Notes: generated by a model not told the origin, from the letters alone. Counted from the first letter of the stretch, positions 1 through 9,901 are shown. The stretch: DNA of 64,000 nucleotides from Pseudomonas matsuisoli (GCF_014647635.1 NZ_BMPO01000001.1:62001-126000); one strand, 5' to 3'. Made by a program: numbers and translations.

Positions 1-299
1 CCAGTTGCTTCACAGCGACCAGCCCCACGCAATGCTGGGCACGTCGCCCTCGCCGATTTCCGCGGCGATGGCTACGATCGACGAGTCCACAGCGGTGGCG
101 ACTGCGTTTCCTTTGATTCGCTGAGTAAATCTGCTTCGCCTGAATAGCGTAAGCCAGGTCCATGACTCAGCACGTCTGGCGCCCTCGTCTTAGTCACCCG
201 CCGTCAGCCACCATGCCATCAGGCGCCACCGGCCATTGCCATCGAACGTTAGCCTCCCACATGCCCTCCAATGTTTACCTAGAGCCACTTGAGAGCACC
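1..299. other. window edge, no supported gene
   Basis: No reading frame here has a convincing start, length or recognisable product. Frame 1 on the plus strand is open from the window edge to a stop near 147, and a minus-strand frame is also open over about 100 bases. Either could be the tail of a gene cut by the window edge, but neither translation was recognised. Confidence 0.4.
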
Positions 300-431
300 A
301 TGCAGCCTATGAATCAAACCCCCGATACGTCAAAGGACGAAGAGCCTGACGTCACCATGACCGATGCACGCGAGAGCGAGACCGACCTCGACCCGGACGA
401 TGAATTGGATACTTCGCGGGATGATCGCTGA
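300..431 (+). CDS. small acidic hypothetical protein (43 aa)
   Basis: This short reading frame encodes a very acidic, hydrophilic peptide rich in Asp, Glu, Thr and Ser, with no hydrophobic segment or known domain. The same frame is open back to an ATG at 162, but the upstream part reads as random Pro/His/Arg-rich sequence, so the ATG at 300 was chosen. A second ATG lies three codons on. There is only a weak GAGAG motif upstream. The gene converges on the GreA-like gene, leaving 6 bases between them. Function is unknown, and the frame may not be a gene. Confidence 0.35.
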   Translation: MQPMNQTPDTSKDEEPDVTMTDARESETDLDPDDELDTSRDDR

Positions 432-437
432 TCATCA

Positions 438-911
438 TCAAGCGATATGAACGATGCTGTATCGGTGCCGACGTCCACCCACATTCACATCGACCTCGTC
501 ATCCAACGCCATGCCGAGTATCGCTGCTCCCAACGGAGAACGCGGCGAGATGACGAGAACCTCTGCACCATGCAATGTCACCTTGAGCCCTGCGCCGTCC
601 GGCCCTAGAAAAACCCATCGTTCGGCGCCTTCGCTCTCCAGAAGAACCAGCGCACCTACCCTCACTACGGCGTACTGCGATCCCGCCTGCAGGTTGCGGT
701 AGGCCGCCAACGCCGTCTCGATTTCGGCCAGACGCCGCCGCTGACCATCTGCCAGATAAGCGGCTTCCAATCCGCGGGTGTCGTACTTGTTCTCGGCCTT
801 GCTCTCTTCATGCGTAGCCGCTTCATGGGCCGCCTTCAGCGAAGCGTGCGCCACCGCTCGATCGTGCTCCAGCTGCTCGACGATGAGCGCTACGACGCGT
901 TGAGTCTCCAT
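438..911 (-). CDS. GreA/GreB-family domain protein
   Basis: The protein (157 aa) has a helical, charged N-terminal half of about 75 residues. A C-terminal half follows with the fold pattern of the GreA/GreB C-terminal domain, ending in a segment where a Ser-Pro-x-Ser-Pro-Leu-Gly-x-Ala-Ile-Leu-Gly motif is followed by a basic strand. True Gre factors use an N-terminal coiled coil to reach the RNA polymerase secondary channel and stimulate transcript cleavage. This protein lacks a canonical Gre N-terminus, so it is better read as a Gre-like RNA polymerase-associated factor than as GreA itself. The start at 911 is supported by a purine-rich AAGGAAGAGG immediately upstream; an in-frame ATG 33 bases further out has no such motif. 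The exact role is unknown. Confidence 0.65.
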   Translation of the reverse strand: METQRVVALIVEQLEHDRAVAHASLKAAHEAATHEESKAENKYDTRGLEAAYLADGQRRRLAEIETALAAYRNLQAGSQYAVVRVGALVLLESEGAERWVFLGPDGAGLKVTLHGAEVLVISPRSPLGAAILGMALDDEVDVNVGGRRHRYSIVHIA

Positions 912-1147
912 TTCCTCTTCCTTACAACTGTCGCCTCGTTTCATAGCCTACGCATCACGCCGATTGGCAGGACGTGCACGCCCAAGCGACCTTCCGTCAT
1001 AAATTCGACAAACATGCGGAACAAAATGGACAATCCCCTGGTCCGCTAGCGGGACGTGCGGAGCACTCGTTTCTTCAATCTCTAAGTTTCCAAGGCGCCA
1101 CTAACGGAGAAGGTGGGCCCGGTTCATATTTTCAGGTTATTCAATAA

Positions 1148-1660
1148 GTGAAAAAACTTCTCGCCTCTTTTCTTTTGGGCGGGTCGCTGCTTTTAGGCGT
1201 CAATGTTGATGCCGCAGCGTCCTATCGGATTTACCTTCAGAAAGACATCACCCCGTCCACGACACAGGCCGTCGTCGATCGCGCGATGAGCGCCCTGGGC
1301 ACACCCTACCGTTGGGGCGGCAGCACCTTGGGAAAGGGTTTTGATTGCAGTGGGCTCGTCAAATATGCATTTGGCGATGTCGACGATCTCGACCTGCCAC
1401 GCACGTCGCGTGAATTGTCCCGCTTCGATGGCCCCAAAGTCTCGCGGAGCAAGCTGAAACCTGGAGATCTACTGTTCTTTAAGATTCGCGGTCGCTCGGT
1501 CGATCATGTTGCCATCTATGTCGGTGAGGGACGCTTCATCCACGCCCCCCGCCGCGGCGCCAAAGTGCGGATCGATCGCCTCAGCAACCGCTATTGGCAA
1601 AAGCACTTCCAGCTGGCCCGCCGTGTCGTTCCGGCAGAGACACAGCTCGCGGCGAAGTAG
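1148..1660 (+). CDS. NlpC/P60 cysteine endopeptidase (cell-wall hydrolase)
   Basis: This 170-residue protein is predicted to be exported and to cut peptidoglycan stem peptides. A signal peptide of about 24 residues (Lys-Lys, hydrophobic core, Ala-Ala-Ala) leads into a single NlpC/P60 domain. The catalytic Cys67 lies in FDCSGLV, His120 in DHVAIYVG and the third polar residue His132 in FIHAP. The signal peptide has no lipobox cysteine, so it is probably soluble in the periplasm, unlike Spr/MepS lipoproteins. Translation starts at a GTG. It stands alone and converges on the ABC exporter, with a hairpin between them. Confidence 0.88.
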   Translation: MKKLLASFLLGGSLLLGVNVDAAASYRIYLQKDITPSTTQAVVDRAMSALGTPYRWGGSTLGKGFDCSGLVKYAFGDVDDLDLPRTSRELSRFDGPKVSRSKLKPGDLLFFKIRGRSVDHVAIYVGEGRFIHAPRRGAKVRIDRLSNRYWQKHFQLARRVVPAETQLAAK

Positions 1661-1675
1661 CGTCTGTAGCTGCTC

Positions 1676-1713
1676 AGGCTATCGCAGCGGATTGACCTCT
1701 CCTGCGATAGCCT
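1676..1713. terminator. hairpin between convergent genes
   Basis: A perfect 12-bp inverted repeat (AGGCTATCGCAG and its complement) with a 14-base loop sits between the convergent NlpC/P60 and ABC-exporter genes. It has no clear U-tract, so bidirectional terminator activity is inferred from position. Confidence 0.6.
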
Positions 1714-1720
1714 GCAGCGT

Positions 1721-3553
1721 TTAGTCGACGCCGACGAATCCACCCGTTTGATGCGCCCATAGCCGAGCGTACAGGCCGCCCTGTTCGACCAGTTCTGCAT
1801 GGGTACCTGCCTCGACGATTCGGCCGTGATCCATCACCACCAGGCGATCCATTCGGGCGATCGTAGACAAACGGTGGGCGATCGCGATTACCGTCTTGCG
1901 CTCCATGAGCACTTCGAGGCTTTCCTGAATGGCGGCTTCCACTTCCGAATCCAGGGCGGAGGTCGCCTCATCCAGAACCAGGATGGGCGCGTTCTTCAGC
2001 AGCACCCGCGCAATCGCGATGCGCTGCCGCTGACCGCCCGACAGCTTCACACCACGCTCCCCCACCTGAGCATCTAAACCGACGCGGCCTTCGCTGTCCC
2101 GTAGCTCGGGCACGAAAACGTCGGCTTTCGCCTTGCGCAACACTTCGGCTATCTCGGCTTCGGTGGCATCCGGTCGACCGTACAGCAAATTCTCGCGAAT
2201 TGACCGATGCAGCAGCGCGGTGTCCTGGGTCACCACGCCGATTTGCTCACGCAGGCTGTCCTGTGTCACCTCCGCGATGTTCTGGCCGTCCACGCGAATG
2301 ACGCCACCCTGGACGTCATACAAGCGCAGTAGCACGTTCATCAAGGTTGACTTGCCAGCCCCCGAAGGACCAACCAATCCGATCCGTTCACCGGGGCGCA
2401 CGGTGAGATCGAGGCCATCGAACACCTGCTTGCCTTCGCCATAGGCGAACCGTACGCCGTCGAACTCGACACCGCCTCGGGGTACTTGCAACGCTTGTGC
2501 GCCGGGTCGGTCCGTGAGGGTGATGGGCTGCACCGTGGTACGCATGCCGTCTTGCACCGTACCGACATTCTCGAAGATGCCGTTGACCACCCACATGATC
2601 CATTCGGACATGTTGTTGATGCGAATTACCAGCCCCGTCGCCAGCGCGATCGCCCCGGCGCTAATGCTGCCCTGGCTCCATAGCCACAGGGCCAGCGCGG
2701 TCGTACCGGCGATGAGCACACCGTTCATGCAGGTGATGGTGATATCCATCGAACTGACCAACCGGGACTGCTGGCGAAAGCGATTCACCAGATCCCCCAT
2801 CGCCTCCCGCGCGTAGCCTTCCTCGTCACGCGAATGGGCAAAAAGTTTCAACGTGAGGATGTTCGTATAGCCATCCACCACCCGCCCCATCACCTTCGAG
2901 CGCGCCTCCGACGCCGCCGCTGAGCACGCCCGCACCCGGGGTACGAAAAAGCACAGCACGAAGATATAGCCAACGATCCATCCCAGCAGCGGGATCGCCA
3001 GGCGAATGTCCGCCTGAATGAACAGGAACAACGCGCTGCCAGCGTAGATGACCACATGCCAGAGCGCATCGACGACCTGTACCGCGGACTCCCTCAGCGA
3101 AGGCCCGGTTTGCATGACGCGCTGCGCGATGCGACCGGAGAAATCGCTCTGGAAGAACGCCAGACTTTGCCGCAAGAGATAGCGATGGTTTTGCCAGCGA
3201 ATGAGGTTGGTCAGGTTGGGCGCCAGGGCCTGGTGAGTCAGAAGATCATGCAGCCCGAACGTGATCGGACGAATCAGCAAGGCCACGACGGCCATCCAGA
3301 CCAACTCCCCCGAGTGAACCTCGAAAAAGTCGCTTGCAGGCGTTTCCTGGACGAGATCGATCAGTCGTCCAAGAAAGCTGAACAGCATCACCTCGATAAG
3401 CGCGGCGAAGAAGCCCACTACCATCAGCGCCAGCATGACGGGCCAGACTTGCCGTAGATAGTGCACGTAGAAGCCGATGATCCGACGGGGCGGCGGATGC
3501 GCGGGGGCTTCCCGGAAGGGGTTTATGAGGGACTCGAACAGGCGAAAAATCAT
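1721..3553 (-). CDS. ABC exporter half-transporter (permease-ATPase fusion)
   Basis: The 610-residue protein has an N-terminal six-helix exporter domain (about residues 30-340) followed by an ATPase domain. The ATPase shows a Walker A (GPSGAGKS), an LSGGQRQR signature and a Walker B ending in DEATSALD, followed by the H-loop AHRLST. Length and order are those of MsbA/multidrug-type half transporters that act as homodimers in the inner membrane. The substrate cannot be told from sequence. It is transcribed alone, with about 160 bases to the cyclophilin gene upstream. MsbA itself is less likely because no lpxK neighbour is present. Confidence 0.88.
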   Translation of the reverse strand: MIFRLFESLINPFREAPAHPPPRRIIGFYVHYLRQVWPVMLALMVVGFFAALIEVMLFSFLGRLIDLVQETPASDFFEVHSGELVWMAVVALLIRPITFGLHDLLTHQALAPNLTNLIRWQNHRYLLRQSLAFFQSDFSGRIAQRVMQTGPSLRESAVQVVDALWHVVIYAGSALFLFIQADIRLAIPLLGWIVGYIFVLCFFVPRVRACSAAASEARSKVMGRVVDGYTNILTLKLFAHSRDEEGYAREAMGDLVNRFRQQSRLVSSMDITITCMNGVLIAGTTALALWLWSQGSISAGAIALATGLVIRINNMSEWIMWVVNGIFENVGTVQDGMRTTVQPITLTDRPGAQALQVPRGGVEFDGVRFAYGEGKQVFDGLDLTVRPGERIGLVGPSGAGKSTLMNVLLRLYDVQGGVIRVDGQNIAEVTQDSLREQIGVVTQDTALLHRSIRENLLYGRPDATEAEIAEVLRKAKADVFVPELRDSEGRVGLDAQVGERGVKLSGGQRQRIAIARVLLKNAPILVLDEATSALDSEVEAAIQESLEVLMERKTVIAIAHRLSTIARMDRLVVMDHGRIVEAGTHAELVEQGGLYARLWAHQTGGFVGVD

Positions 3554-3712
3554 CCGAAATATCCTTTCGTGCGCACCGTCGAAACAAATGCGCGAGTCGA
3601 TCCGGGCGACGCGGCAGCTGGAGTGCCGCCCCGCTCGAAGCGAATGTTGGGGCTCGTGGAATCGGCGTTATCGGCCTATAGCAGATGAACATCGCGCCCT
3701 CAGCGCAACCGC

Positions 3713-4267
3713 CTACAGGCGCTTAGCGTGCTCAATCACAACGGGCTCGCGTGGGACGTTTTGCATCATGCCGCGGTTGCTGGTGGGCACACCGGAAATG
3801 CGATCGACCACCTCCATTCCCTTGGTCACTTTGGCGAAGACCGCATAGCCGAAATCGCGCGCACCGTGATCGAGGAACGCGTTGTCCTTGCTGTTGATGA
3901 AGAATTGCGACGTCGCGGAATCCTTCGCCTGCGTGCGCGCCATGGACAAGGTGCCACGCACATTGCGCAGGCCGTTGTCCGCTTCGTTACGGATCGGCGC
4001 CCGGGTCTCTTTTTGCTGCATGTCTTTCGTAAACCCGCCACCCTGGACCATGAAGTCAGGAATCACCCGGTGGAAAACGGTCCCGTCGTAGAAGCCGCTG
4101 TCGACATAGGCGAGAAAGTTTTGAGTGCTGATCGGCGCTTGATCGGCCAGCAGTTCGATCTCGACGTTACCCTGGTTGGTTTCCAATACGACCCGCGGGT
4201 TTTCGGCCGCCATCAAGGCGCTAGAGAGAAAAAGCGTGCAGGCCGTCAGAACGAGTTTCTTGAACAT
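3713..4267 (-). CDS. periplasmic peptidyl-prolyl cis-trans isomerase (cyclophilin)
   Basis: This 184-residue cyclophilin catalyses cis-trans isomerisation of X-Pro bonds in folding proteins. A signal peptide of about 20 residues ending in ALMA-A places it in the periplasm, as for PpiA of enteric bacteria. The cyclophilin core is intact: the [13 protein letters not shown] segment carries the active-site Arg and Phe, followed by SMART and SQFFI. A GGAG motif just upstream of the ATG supports the start. It lies between the ABC exporter and a LysR gene, all on the minus strand but well spaced. Confidence 0.93.
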   Translation of the reverse strand: MFKKLVLTACTLFLSSALMAAENPRVVLETNQGNVEIELLADQAPISTQNFLAYVDSGFYDGTVFHRVIPDFMVQGGGFTKDMQQKETRAPIRNEADNGLRNVRGTLSMARTQAKDSATSQFFINSKDNAFLDHGARDFGYAVFAKVTKGMEVVDRISGVPTSNRGMMQNVPREPVVIEHAKRL

Positions 4268-4309
4268 TGGAGCTCCAAAAATGGTGGATTGCGGAAGGTT
4301 GAAATAGGA

Positions 4310-5227
4310 TCAGGCCGATACCGCCGCTGCCATCGCTGGCGGTGCGGCATCGAAGCGCTTGATGAGTTCGACGAGAATTTGGGTCGCCGGCCCTAGCGGT
4401 TTGTCCTTGTTGGAGTAGAGATAAAAACGTGGATGTCGCCGTCCGCCCTCTTCCATCACGAGCGGCAAAAGCGTTCCCTCGACCAGTTGGCGCTCGATCA
4501 TGTGAACGGGCAGCCAGGCGAAACCAAGACCGTTACTGACGAACGTGGCCGATGTCGCCAGGCTTCCTACCGTCCAGCGTTGCTCGGCGCCGAGCCAGCC
4601 GACATCCATGGGCTGTTTGCGACCTGAATCCCGCACCACGACCTGCATCTGGGTCTGCAAGTCCTGGAAGGTCACCGGCCTGCCCAGTTTGTGCAGCGCA
4701 TGCTCAGGATGGGCTACGGCAACGAACTCGATATGGCCCATTTCGAACCCCAGGTAACCAGTTATGTTGGTGGCCGTAATGGCTAGATCAGCCGTGCCCT
4801 CCCGCAAAACTTCCTCGACCCCCGACAGCACCTCTTCTCGCAGCCTAACGCGACAGCCGCGGCTCTGCGGCATGAAAGCCGACAATGCATGCACGATGCG
4901 CGTACTAGGGTAGGCGCCATCGACCACGAGCCGGACCTCGGCTTCCCACCCCTGCTCCATGTGGTGCGCCAAATCTTCGAGCTGGCTGGCTTGATTGACC
5001 AAGTGACGCGACCGCCGCAGCAATACGCTACCGGCATCGGTCAGGACCGCTTTACGACCATCGATACGCAGCAGCGGGACACCAAGCTGCTCCTGCATGC
5101 GCGCCACGGTATAGCTCACGGACGATTGCGATCGGTGCAGCACCCCTGCCGCCTGGGCGAATCCGCCGTTATCGACGACCGCTTGCAGCGTCCGCCATTG
5201 ATCGAGTGTCACCCGCGGGGCTTTCAT
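4310..5227 (-). CDS. LysR-family transcriptional regulator
   Basis: The protein (305 aa) has an N-terminal winged helix-turn-helix (about residues 8-65, with FAQAAGVLHRSQSSVSYTVA as the reading helix region) and a periplasmic-binding-like effector domain to the C-terminus. LysR proteins bind DNA as tetramers and respond to small ligands. ATG at 5227 was chosen over the in-frame GTG just before it because the GGGAG motif is better placed. It lies directly downstream of an MFS gene on the same strand (about 115 bases), so that transporter is a plausible but unproven target. Confidence 0.85.
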   Translation of the reverse strand: MKAPRVTLDQWRTLQAVVDNGGFAQAAGVLHRSQSSVSYTVARMQEQLGVPLLRIDGRKAVLTDAGSVLLRRSRHLVNQASQLEDLAHHMEQGWEAEVRLVVDGAYPSTRIVHALSAFMPQSRGCRVRLREEVLSGVEEVLREGTADLAITATNITGYLGFEMGHIEFVAVAHPEHALHKLGRPVTFQDLQTQMQVVVRDSGRKQPMDVGWLGAEQRWTVGSLATSATFVSNGLGFAWLPVHMIERQLVEGTLLPLVMEEGGRRHPRFYLYSNKDKPLGPATQILVELIKRFDAAPPAMAAAVSA

Positions 5228-5343
5228 CACCTACTCCCAAGTCCTGCTGCGAATACGTCCGTCATGGTCAGCCAGGCTTTTAAATCGGCTGGCCCGATAG
5301 GTTAGCCCGTTAAATTGCCAATCACCATCGACCGTACCGGTCT

Positions 5344-6840
5344 TTACACCCTGTCGTGTACTGCAACTGCCGACAACGGCGTTGCCACGGATTCCAGCGA
5401 ACGGCGCTCGGACGCCACGCCCCAGCGTGCCTGCACACAGCCCGCCACGATCATCAGCACCGCACCGATGATGTAGCCGACATACACGCTTCCCCGCTCG
5501 GCCGTTTCGATCAGATGGCCGAACAGCAACGGCCCAATGATGCCGCCCAGCCCCGTGCCGAATGCGTAGAACACCGCGATGGCCAGTGCGCGGATTTCCA
5601 ATGGGAAGGTTTCCGCCACTGTCAGGTAGGCCGAGCTTGCGGCGGCCGATGCGAAGAAGAAAATCACCATCCAGCACAGGGTCTGCTGGGTGGCATCGAG
5701 CACCTCCAAATAGAACAGATGCCCACTGCCCAGCAGCAGAACGCCGGACAGGATATAGGTCGAACTGATCATGATTCGCCGTCCGACCACGTCGAACAGG
5801 CGCCCTAACAAGATCGGGCCGCAGAAGTTACCAAGCGCGAACGGCAGGATGTACCAACCCACCTCGTGCGAGGGAACGCCATAGAACTCGGCCAGCACCA
5901 AGGCGTAGGTGAAGAAGATCGCGTTGTAGAAAAAGGCTTGCGAGGTCAGCAGTGTCAGGCCTACCAGGGAACGCTGCCGGTGCCGTTGCAGAAGCGTATG
6001 GACGACTTCACCCAACGGCGTGCTTTGCCGGGCACGCAGGCGTATACGATCCTCGGCACCGACTGGCGCGAGGGTATATCCCTGTTTTGTGAACCGTGCC
6101 TCGATGTCTTCGACGATACGTTCGGCCGCTTCCGGCTGGTTGTGGATCAGCAACCAGCGCGGGCTTTCTGGAATCCACAGGCGCATCAGAACGACGACGA
6201 TGCCAAGCGCACCCCCGATGCCGAAGCAGAGCCGCCAACCCAGCTCCTGGGACAGGAACTGCGGGTCGAGTAGAAACACCGCGCCTAAAGCACCCAACGC
6301 TGCACCGACCCAGAAGGTGCCATTCACGGCCAAATCCACCCAGCCACGGAAGCGAGCCGGCGTGAATTCCTGAATGGTTGAATTGATCGCGGAATACTCA
6401 CCCCCAATGCCGGCCCCGGTGAGAAAGCGAAATAAAAGGAAGCTCCACAAGCTCCAGGAAAACGCGGTGGCGATAGTGGCCGAGACGTAAACGGCAAGCG
6501 TGATGAAAAACAGCTTGCGGCGCCCTAACCGATCGGCGAGCCAGCCGAAGTACAGGGCGCCGAGCACCGCACCGGCGATGTAAGCGCCGCCCGCAAGCCC
6601 GATATCGGTATTGCTCAACCGCAATACCGGACTGTCCCGCAACGCGCCGGCGACCGAGCCGGCGAGGGTCACTTCGAGCCCGTCGAGAAGCCAGGTGATC
6701 CCAAGCGCGACGACCAGCAGCGTGTGAAACCGGCCCCAAGGCAAACGGTCGAGCCGAGCCGGCAAATCCGTTTCGTACACCCGTCCACTAGACCCGGCCG
6801 GCAGGGCGACGGTATGCGGATGGTCGTGCGGTGGGGCCAT
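5344..6840 (-). CDS. MFS transporter, metabolite:H+ symporter type
   Basis: This is a 12-helix major facilitator protein of 498 residues. The loop between helices 2 and 3 carries the family motif GWLADRLGRRKLF, repeated more weakly in the second half as GRLFDVVGRRIM. The long first loop and RGW..EY pattern fit the sugar/aromatic-acid/metabolite:proton symporter branch, but the substrate is unknown. An in-frame TTG 33 bases upstream could extend it; the ATG at 6840 was preferred. A LysR gene follows on the same strand. Confidence 0.85.
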   Translation of the reverse strand: MAPPHDHPHTVALPAGSSGRVYETDLPARLDRLPWGRFHTLLVVALGITWLLDGLEVTLAGSVAGALRDSPVLRLSNTDIGLAGGAYIAGAVLGALYFGWLADRLGRRKLFFITLAVYVSATIATAFSWSLWSFLLFRFLTGAGIGGEYSAINSTIQEFTPARFRGWVDLAVNGTFWVGAALGALGAVFLLDPQFLSQELGWRLCFGIGGALGIVVVLMRLWIPESPRWLLIHNQPEAAERIVEDIEARFTKQGYTLAPVGAEDRIRLRARQSTPLGEVVHTLLQRHRQRSLVGLTLLTSQAFFYNAIFFTYALVLAEFYGVPSHEVGWYILPFALGNFCGPILLGRLFDVVGRRIMISSTYILSGVLLLGSGHLFYLEVLDATQQTLCWMVIFFFASAAASSAYLTVAETFPLEIRALAIAVFYAFGTGLGGIIGPLLFGHLIETAERGSVYVGYIIGAVLMIVAGCVQARWGVASERRSLESVATPLSAVAVHDRV

Positions 6841-6936
6841 GTCCGCGTTCTCACGTTTGTCCAAGGTCGACAACGTTGAGAACGAAGCTCCGTGGCCAGA
6901 GTTCAGAGTCCCCTATCGCCGGCGCGCCGCCAGCAC

Positions 6937-8058
6937 TCAGGAACCGGTACGAAAGGGCAAAGCCTCCGCCGCCTGCTCCGCATAGGCATGTACGCCCACG
7001 CGTTCCTGTTCCAGGAAATCGGCCACGGCGTCGCGTAGGCCTGGGTGAACGAGGTAATGCCAGGAGCGTGTCAGTACCGGCTCGAAGCCCCGAATGAGCT
7101 TGTGCTCGCCTTGCGCGCCCGCATCGAAGTGGGCGTAGCCGTTGGCGATGGCGTAGTCCATCCCCTGGTAGAAGCACGTCTCGAAATGCAGCCGATCGTA
7201 CTCGGCCAGACACCCCCAATAACGGCCATAGAGGGTCTTGGCGCCACACAGGAAAAACGCCATCGCGACTGGGGTCGTGCCCTGCTTGGCAAGCACCACG
7301 CGAATCGCCTCTGGCATGCGCTGCGCTAACAGGCTGAAGAACGCTCGCGTCAGGTACGGACGCTGCCCCCGAACGTGATAGGTCGTCGCGTAGCACGCGT
7401 AGACGAAGTCCCACTCGGCTTCGTCAAGCGAGTCGCCTTCACGCCATTCGAATGCGATGCCCTGCTCGGCCACCTGCTCGCGCTCTTTGCGCATCTGCTT
7501 GCGTTTGCGCGACGTGAGCGCGTCGAGAAAGTCCCGAAAGTCCCGGTACCCCCGGTTATGCCAATGAAATTGACAGCCCAGCCGTTCGAGCCAGCCCGGC
7601 TGGGTTTCCAGCGTGCGATCCGAGTCCGGTTGCGTGAAGTTCACGTGCAAACCGGAGAGCCCCCAAGGCGCCAGCGAGGTGACCACATCGCTCAACAGTG
7701 CCGCGACAGCCTCGGGATCACCGAGCAAACGCGGCCCGGATACCGGTGAGAACGGAATGCCTACCAGCAATTTTGGGTAATACGCGATGCCAGCACGGTC
7801 GCAGGCATCTGCCCAGGCGTGATCAAACACATATTCGCCGTAGGAATGCTGTTTTAGATAGGCTGGAAAGGCGGCGGTCAACCGTCCCTCGCCATCGAAG
7901 TGGACCGCATGCCGGGGCGTCCATCCCGTGCGCGACCCTACGCTTCCACTGTCCTCCAATGCGGACAGGAACGCGTGGCGAAGAAACGGCTGTGAATCCG
8001 GCAGCAAAGCATCCCACTGCTGAGGGTCGAGCTTTGCAAGTGATTCGAGCATAGGCAT
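6937..8058 (-). CDS. FemAB-like/GNAT-type N-acyltransferase (DUF482 family)
   Basis: The protein (about 373 aa) matches the FemAB-like family often annotated as peptidoglycan biosynthesis protein or GNAT N-acetyltransferase. Its opening pattern PFLRHAFLSALEDSGSV and the later RKQMRKEREQV, GYAHFDAGAQGEHK and RGFEP segments are characteristic. FemAB proteins transfer aminoacyl groups from tRNA to peptidoglycan precursors, but for this branch no substrate is established, so the function is inferred by fold only. The start is uncertain: an in-frame GTG at 8097 would add 13 residues. It stands alone. Confidence 0.75.
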   Translation of the reverse strand: MPMLESLAKLDPQQWDALLPDSQPFLRHAFLSALEDSGSVGSRTGWTPRHAVHFDGEGRLTAAFPAYLKQHSYGEYVFDHAWADACDRAGIAYYPKLLVGIPFSPVSGPRLLGDPEAVAALLSDVVTSLAPWGLSGLHVNFTQPDSDRTLETQPGWLERLGCQFHWHNRGYRDFRDFLDALTSRKRKQMRKEREQVAEQGIAFEWREGDSLDEAEWDFVYACYATTYHVRGQRPYLTRAFFSLLAQRMPEAIRVVLAKQGTTPVAMAFFLCGAKTLYGRYWGCLAEYDRLHFETCFYQGMDYAIANGYAHFDAGAQGEHKLIRGFEPVLTRSWHYLVHPGLRDAVADFLEQERVGVHAYAEQAAEALPFRTGS

Positions 8059-8152
8059 AAGACGGCTCGTCTCGACGATGATGCGGCATGATTGCACGCG
8101 CCCCGCCTGGCCTAAAACCCTTCACCCAGACGAATCATGATTCGAGCGCCCA

Positions 8153-8176
8153 TAAAAAACCCCTCCGAGGAGGGGC
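8153..8176 (-). terminator. rho-independent terminator of the LplT-like gene
   Basis: Read on the minus strand, a GC-rich stem (CCCCTC with loop and GAGGGG) is followed directly by a run of six T. It lies about 140 bases beyond the stop of the LplT-like gene, and no other minus-strand gene ends nearby. Confidence 0.75.
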
Positions 8177-8317
8177 ATAAAGAGGAGCAGCACACATGAG
8201 GGATGACAATGACAGTTCCATCGTCTCACCCCGTCACGATCGTCTTGAACCCATCTTGGCTAGCCGAGATGACACGCGTGCGGCCGTTGCATGAACATTC
8301 CGAGTCACGCGGCGCGG

Positions 8318-9661
8318 TTACCCAATCGATTCCGCATCGCTTGGCCGGCGCGCAGCCCACGCACGAAAACGCTGTATGAATTCAGGCACCGCGCAGAACA
8401 GGTACGCGTTGAGCGCGATATTCAGCAGCGACGCCGTTAGAAACAGCTCGGGAATCGAGCGATCGAGGACCGAAAGCACCACGATCGAAAACAGCGCGGA
8501 CACGACCATGAACAAGGCGTTGAGAATATTGTTCGCAGCGATGGTCCGCGCCCTTTGATGGGCGGGCGCACGCGCCTGGACCAGGGCGTACAGCGGCACG
8601 ATGTAGATGCCACCGAACGTACCGAGGCCGAGAATGCAGATCAACGCGCCCCAGGCCTCCCAAAATGCCAGGAGCCCCCACCAATCGTAGGGCACTTGCG
8701 GCACCGCCAGCGCACCGGTCAGCCACCACAGCGCCGCCCCGAAGACGCTCAGCCCAATTGCCCCTAATGGCACGAGCCCCATCTCAACGCGATGGTTCGA
8801 CAGCTTTTCACAGGCCACTGAGCCAAGCGCGATACCAAGGGAGAACGCGGTTAGGATCAATGTCACCACGCTTTCGTCACCATGCAGGTAGTCCTTGGCA
8901 TAGGCCGGTATCTGGGTCAGATAGATCGCGCCGAGAAACCAGAACCAAGCATTGCCGATCAATGCGCGTGAAACCGACTTGTGTTGTTCGAACAGGCCAA
9001 GGCGCACGATCGAGAGCGTCTGCCGCAGCGGGTTGCGGTCGATGACCATCTCCGGATAAGCCGCAGGTGCAGGCGGAATGGAACGACAGGCCAGATATGC
9101 CAGCGCCGCAATCAATAACACAGAGCAGGCGACGACGGTCGCGTAATGCTCGCTGGCCAGCATCACACCTGCTGCGATCGTACCGAACAAGATGGCGAGA
9201 AAGGTGCCCATTTCCACCAGGGCATTGCCACCAATGAGCTCATCCGGCGCGAGATGCTGCGGCAGAATCGAGTACTTCACTGGGCCGAACAGCGCAGCCT
9301 GGAGCCCCATCAGGAACAGAACGGCCAGCATTAGTGTCAGGTTGCCCATCAACAAACCCGCCGCGCCGACGATCAAGATCACCACTTCGGCGAGCTTCAA
9401 CGCCCGAATGAGCCGATCTTTCGGATATTTCTCACCCAGCTGCCCACCCAGCGCGGAAAACAGAAAGAATGGCAGGATGAACAGTAGCGCACACAGGTTC
9501 ACCAATACGCTCTTGTCGCCGGCCACCCCAAGCTTGAACAGGATGGCCAGGATCAGCGCCTGCTTGTAGACATTGTCATTGAACGCTGCCAAGGCCTGTG
9601 TGATGAAGAATGGCAGGAAGCGGCGGGTCCGCAGCAGCGCGAATTGCGAGTGACTGGCCAT
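8318..9661 (-). CDS. LplT-like MFS transporter (lysophospholipid flippase family)
   Basis: The 447-residue membrane protein begins with a short cytoplasmic stretch followed by FITQALAAFNDNVYKQAL, the signature opening of LplT and of Aas-fused MFS domains. About 12 hydrophobic segments follow, and GPVKYSILPQHL in the first half is also typical. LplT moves lyso-phosphatidylethanolamine across the inner membrane for re-acylation by Aas; no aas gene is adjacent here. The frame is open for another 200 codons upstream, but that part has shadow-like composition and overlaps azlC, so the ATG at 9661 was chosen although its ribosome-binding site is poor. Confidence 0.82.
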   Translation of the reverse strand: MASHSQFALLRTRRFLPFFITQALAAFNDNVYKQALILAILFKLGVAGDKSVLVNLCALLFILPFFLFSALGGQLGEKYPKDRLIRALKLAEVVILIVGAAGLLMGNLTLMLAVLFLMGLQAALFGPVKYSILPQHLAPDELIGGNALVEMGTFLAILFGTIAAGVMLASEHYATVVACSVLLIAALAYLACRSIPPAPAAYPEMVIDRNPLRQTLSIVRLGLFEQHKSVSRALIGNAWFWFLGAIYLTQIPAYAKDYLHGDESVVTLILTAFSLGIALGSVACEKLSNHRVEMGLVPLGAIGLSVFGAALWWLTGALAVPQVPYDWWGLLAFWEAWGALICILGLGTFGGIYIVPLYALVQARAPAHQRARTIAANNILNALFMVVSALFSIVVLSVLDRSIPELFLTASLLNIALNAYLFCAVPEFIQRFRAWAARRPSDAESIG

Positions 9662-9901
9662 GAGCGTTGAAGGCACTCCAGCGAAGGATGGCAATGATCG
9701 GACGATCCAATCGAGGCTGGCCGCGATGAGCGTAGCCTGCATGAACCGCTGGGCAGCATAAGGCCGCGCGACCAGGATGGAAACGACCTCGACCGCACGA
9801 TACCAAGGGCGGAATAAAAGAAAATGACGAGACGTGAGAGCAACATCGCTCAATGCACCACATAGATCGGATGCTTGCCCTACACATCGAAGGAGACACT
9901 C

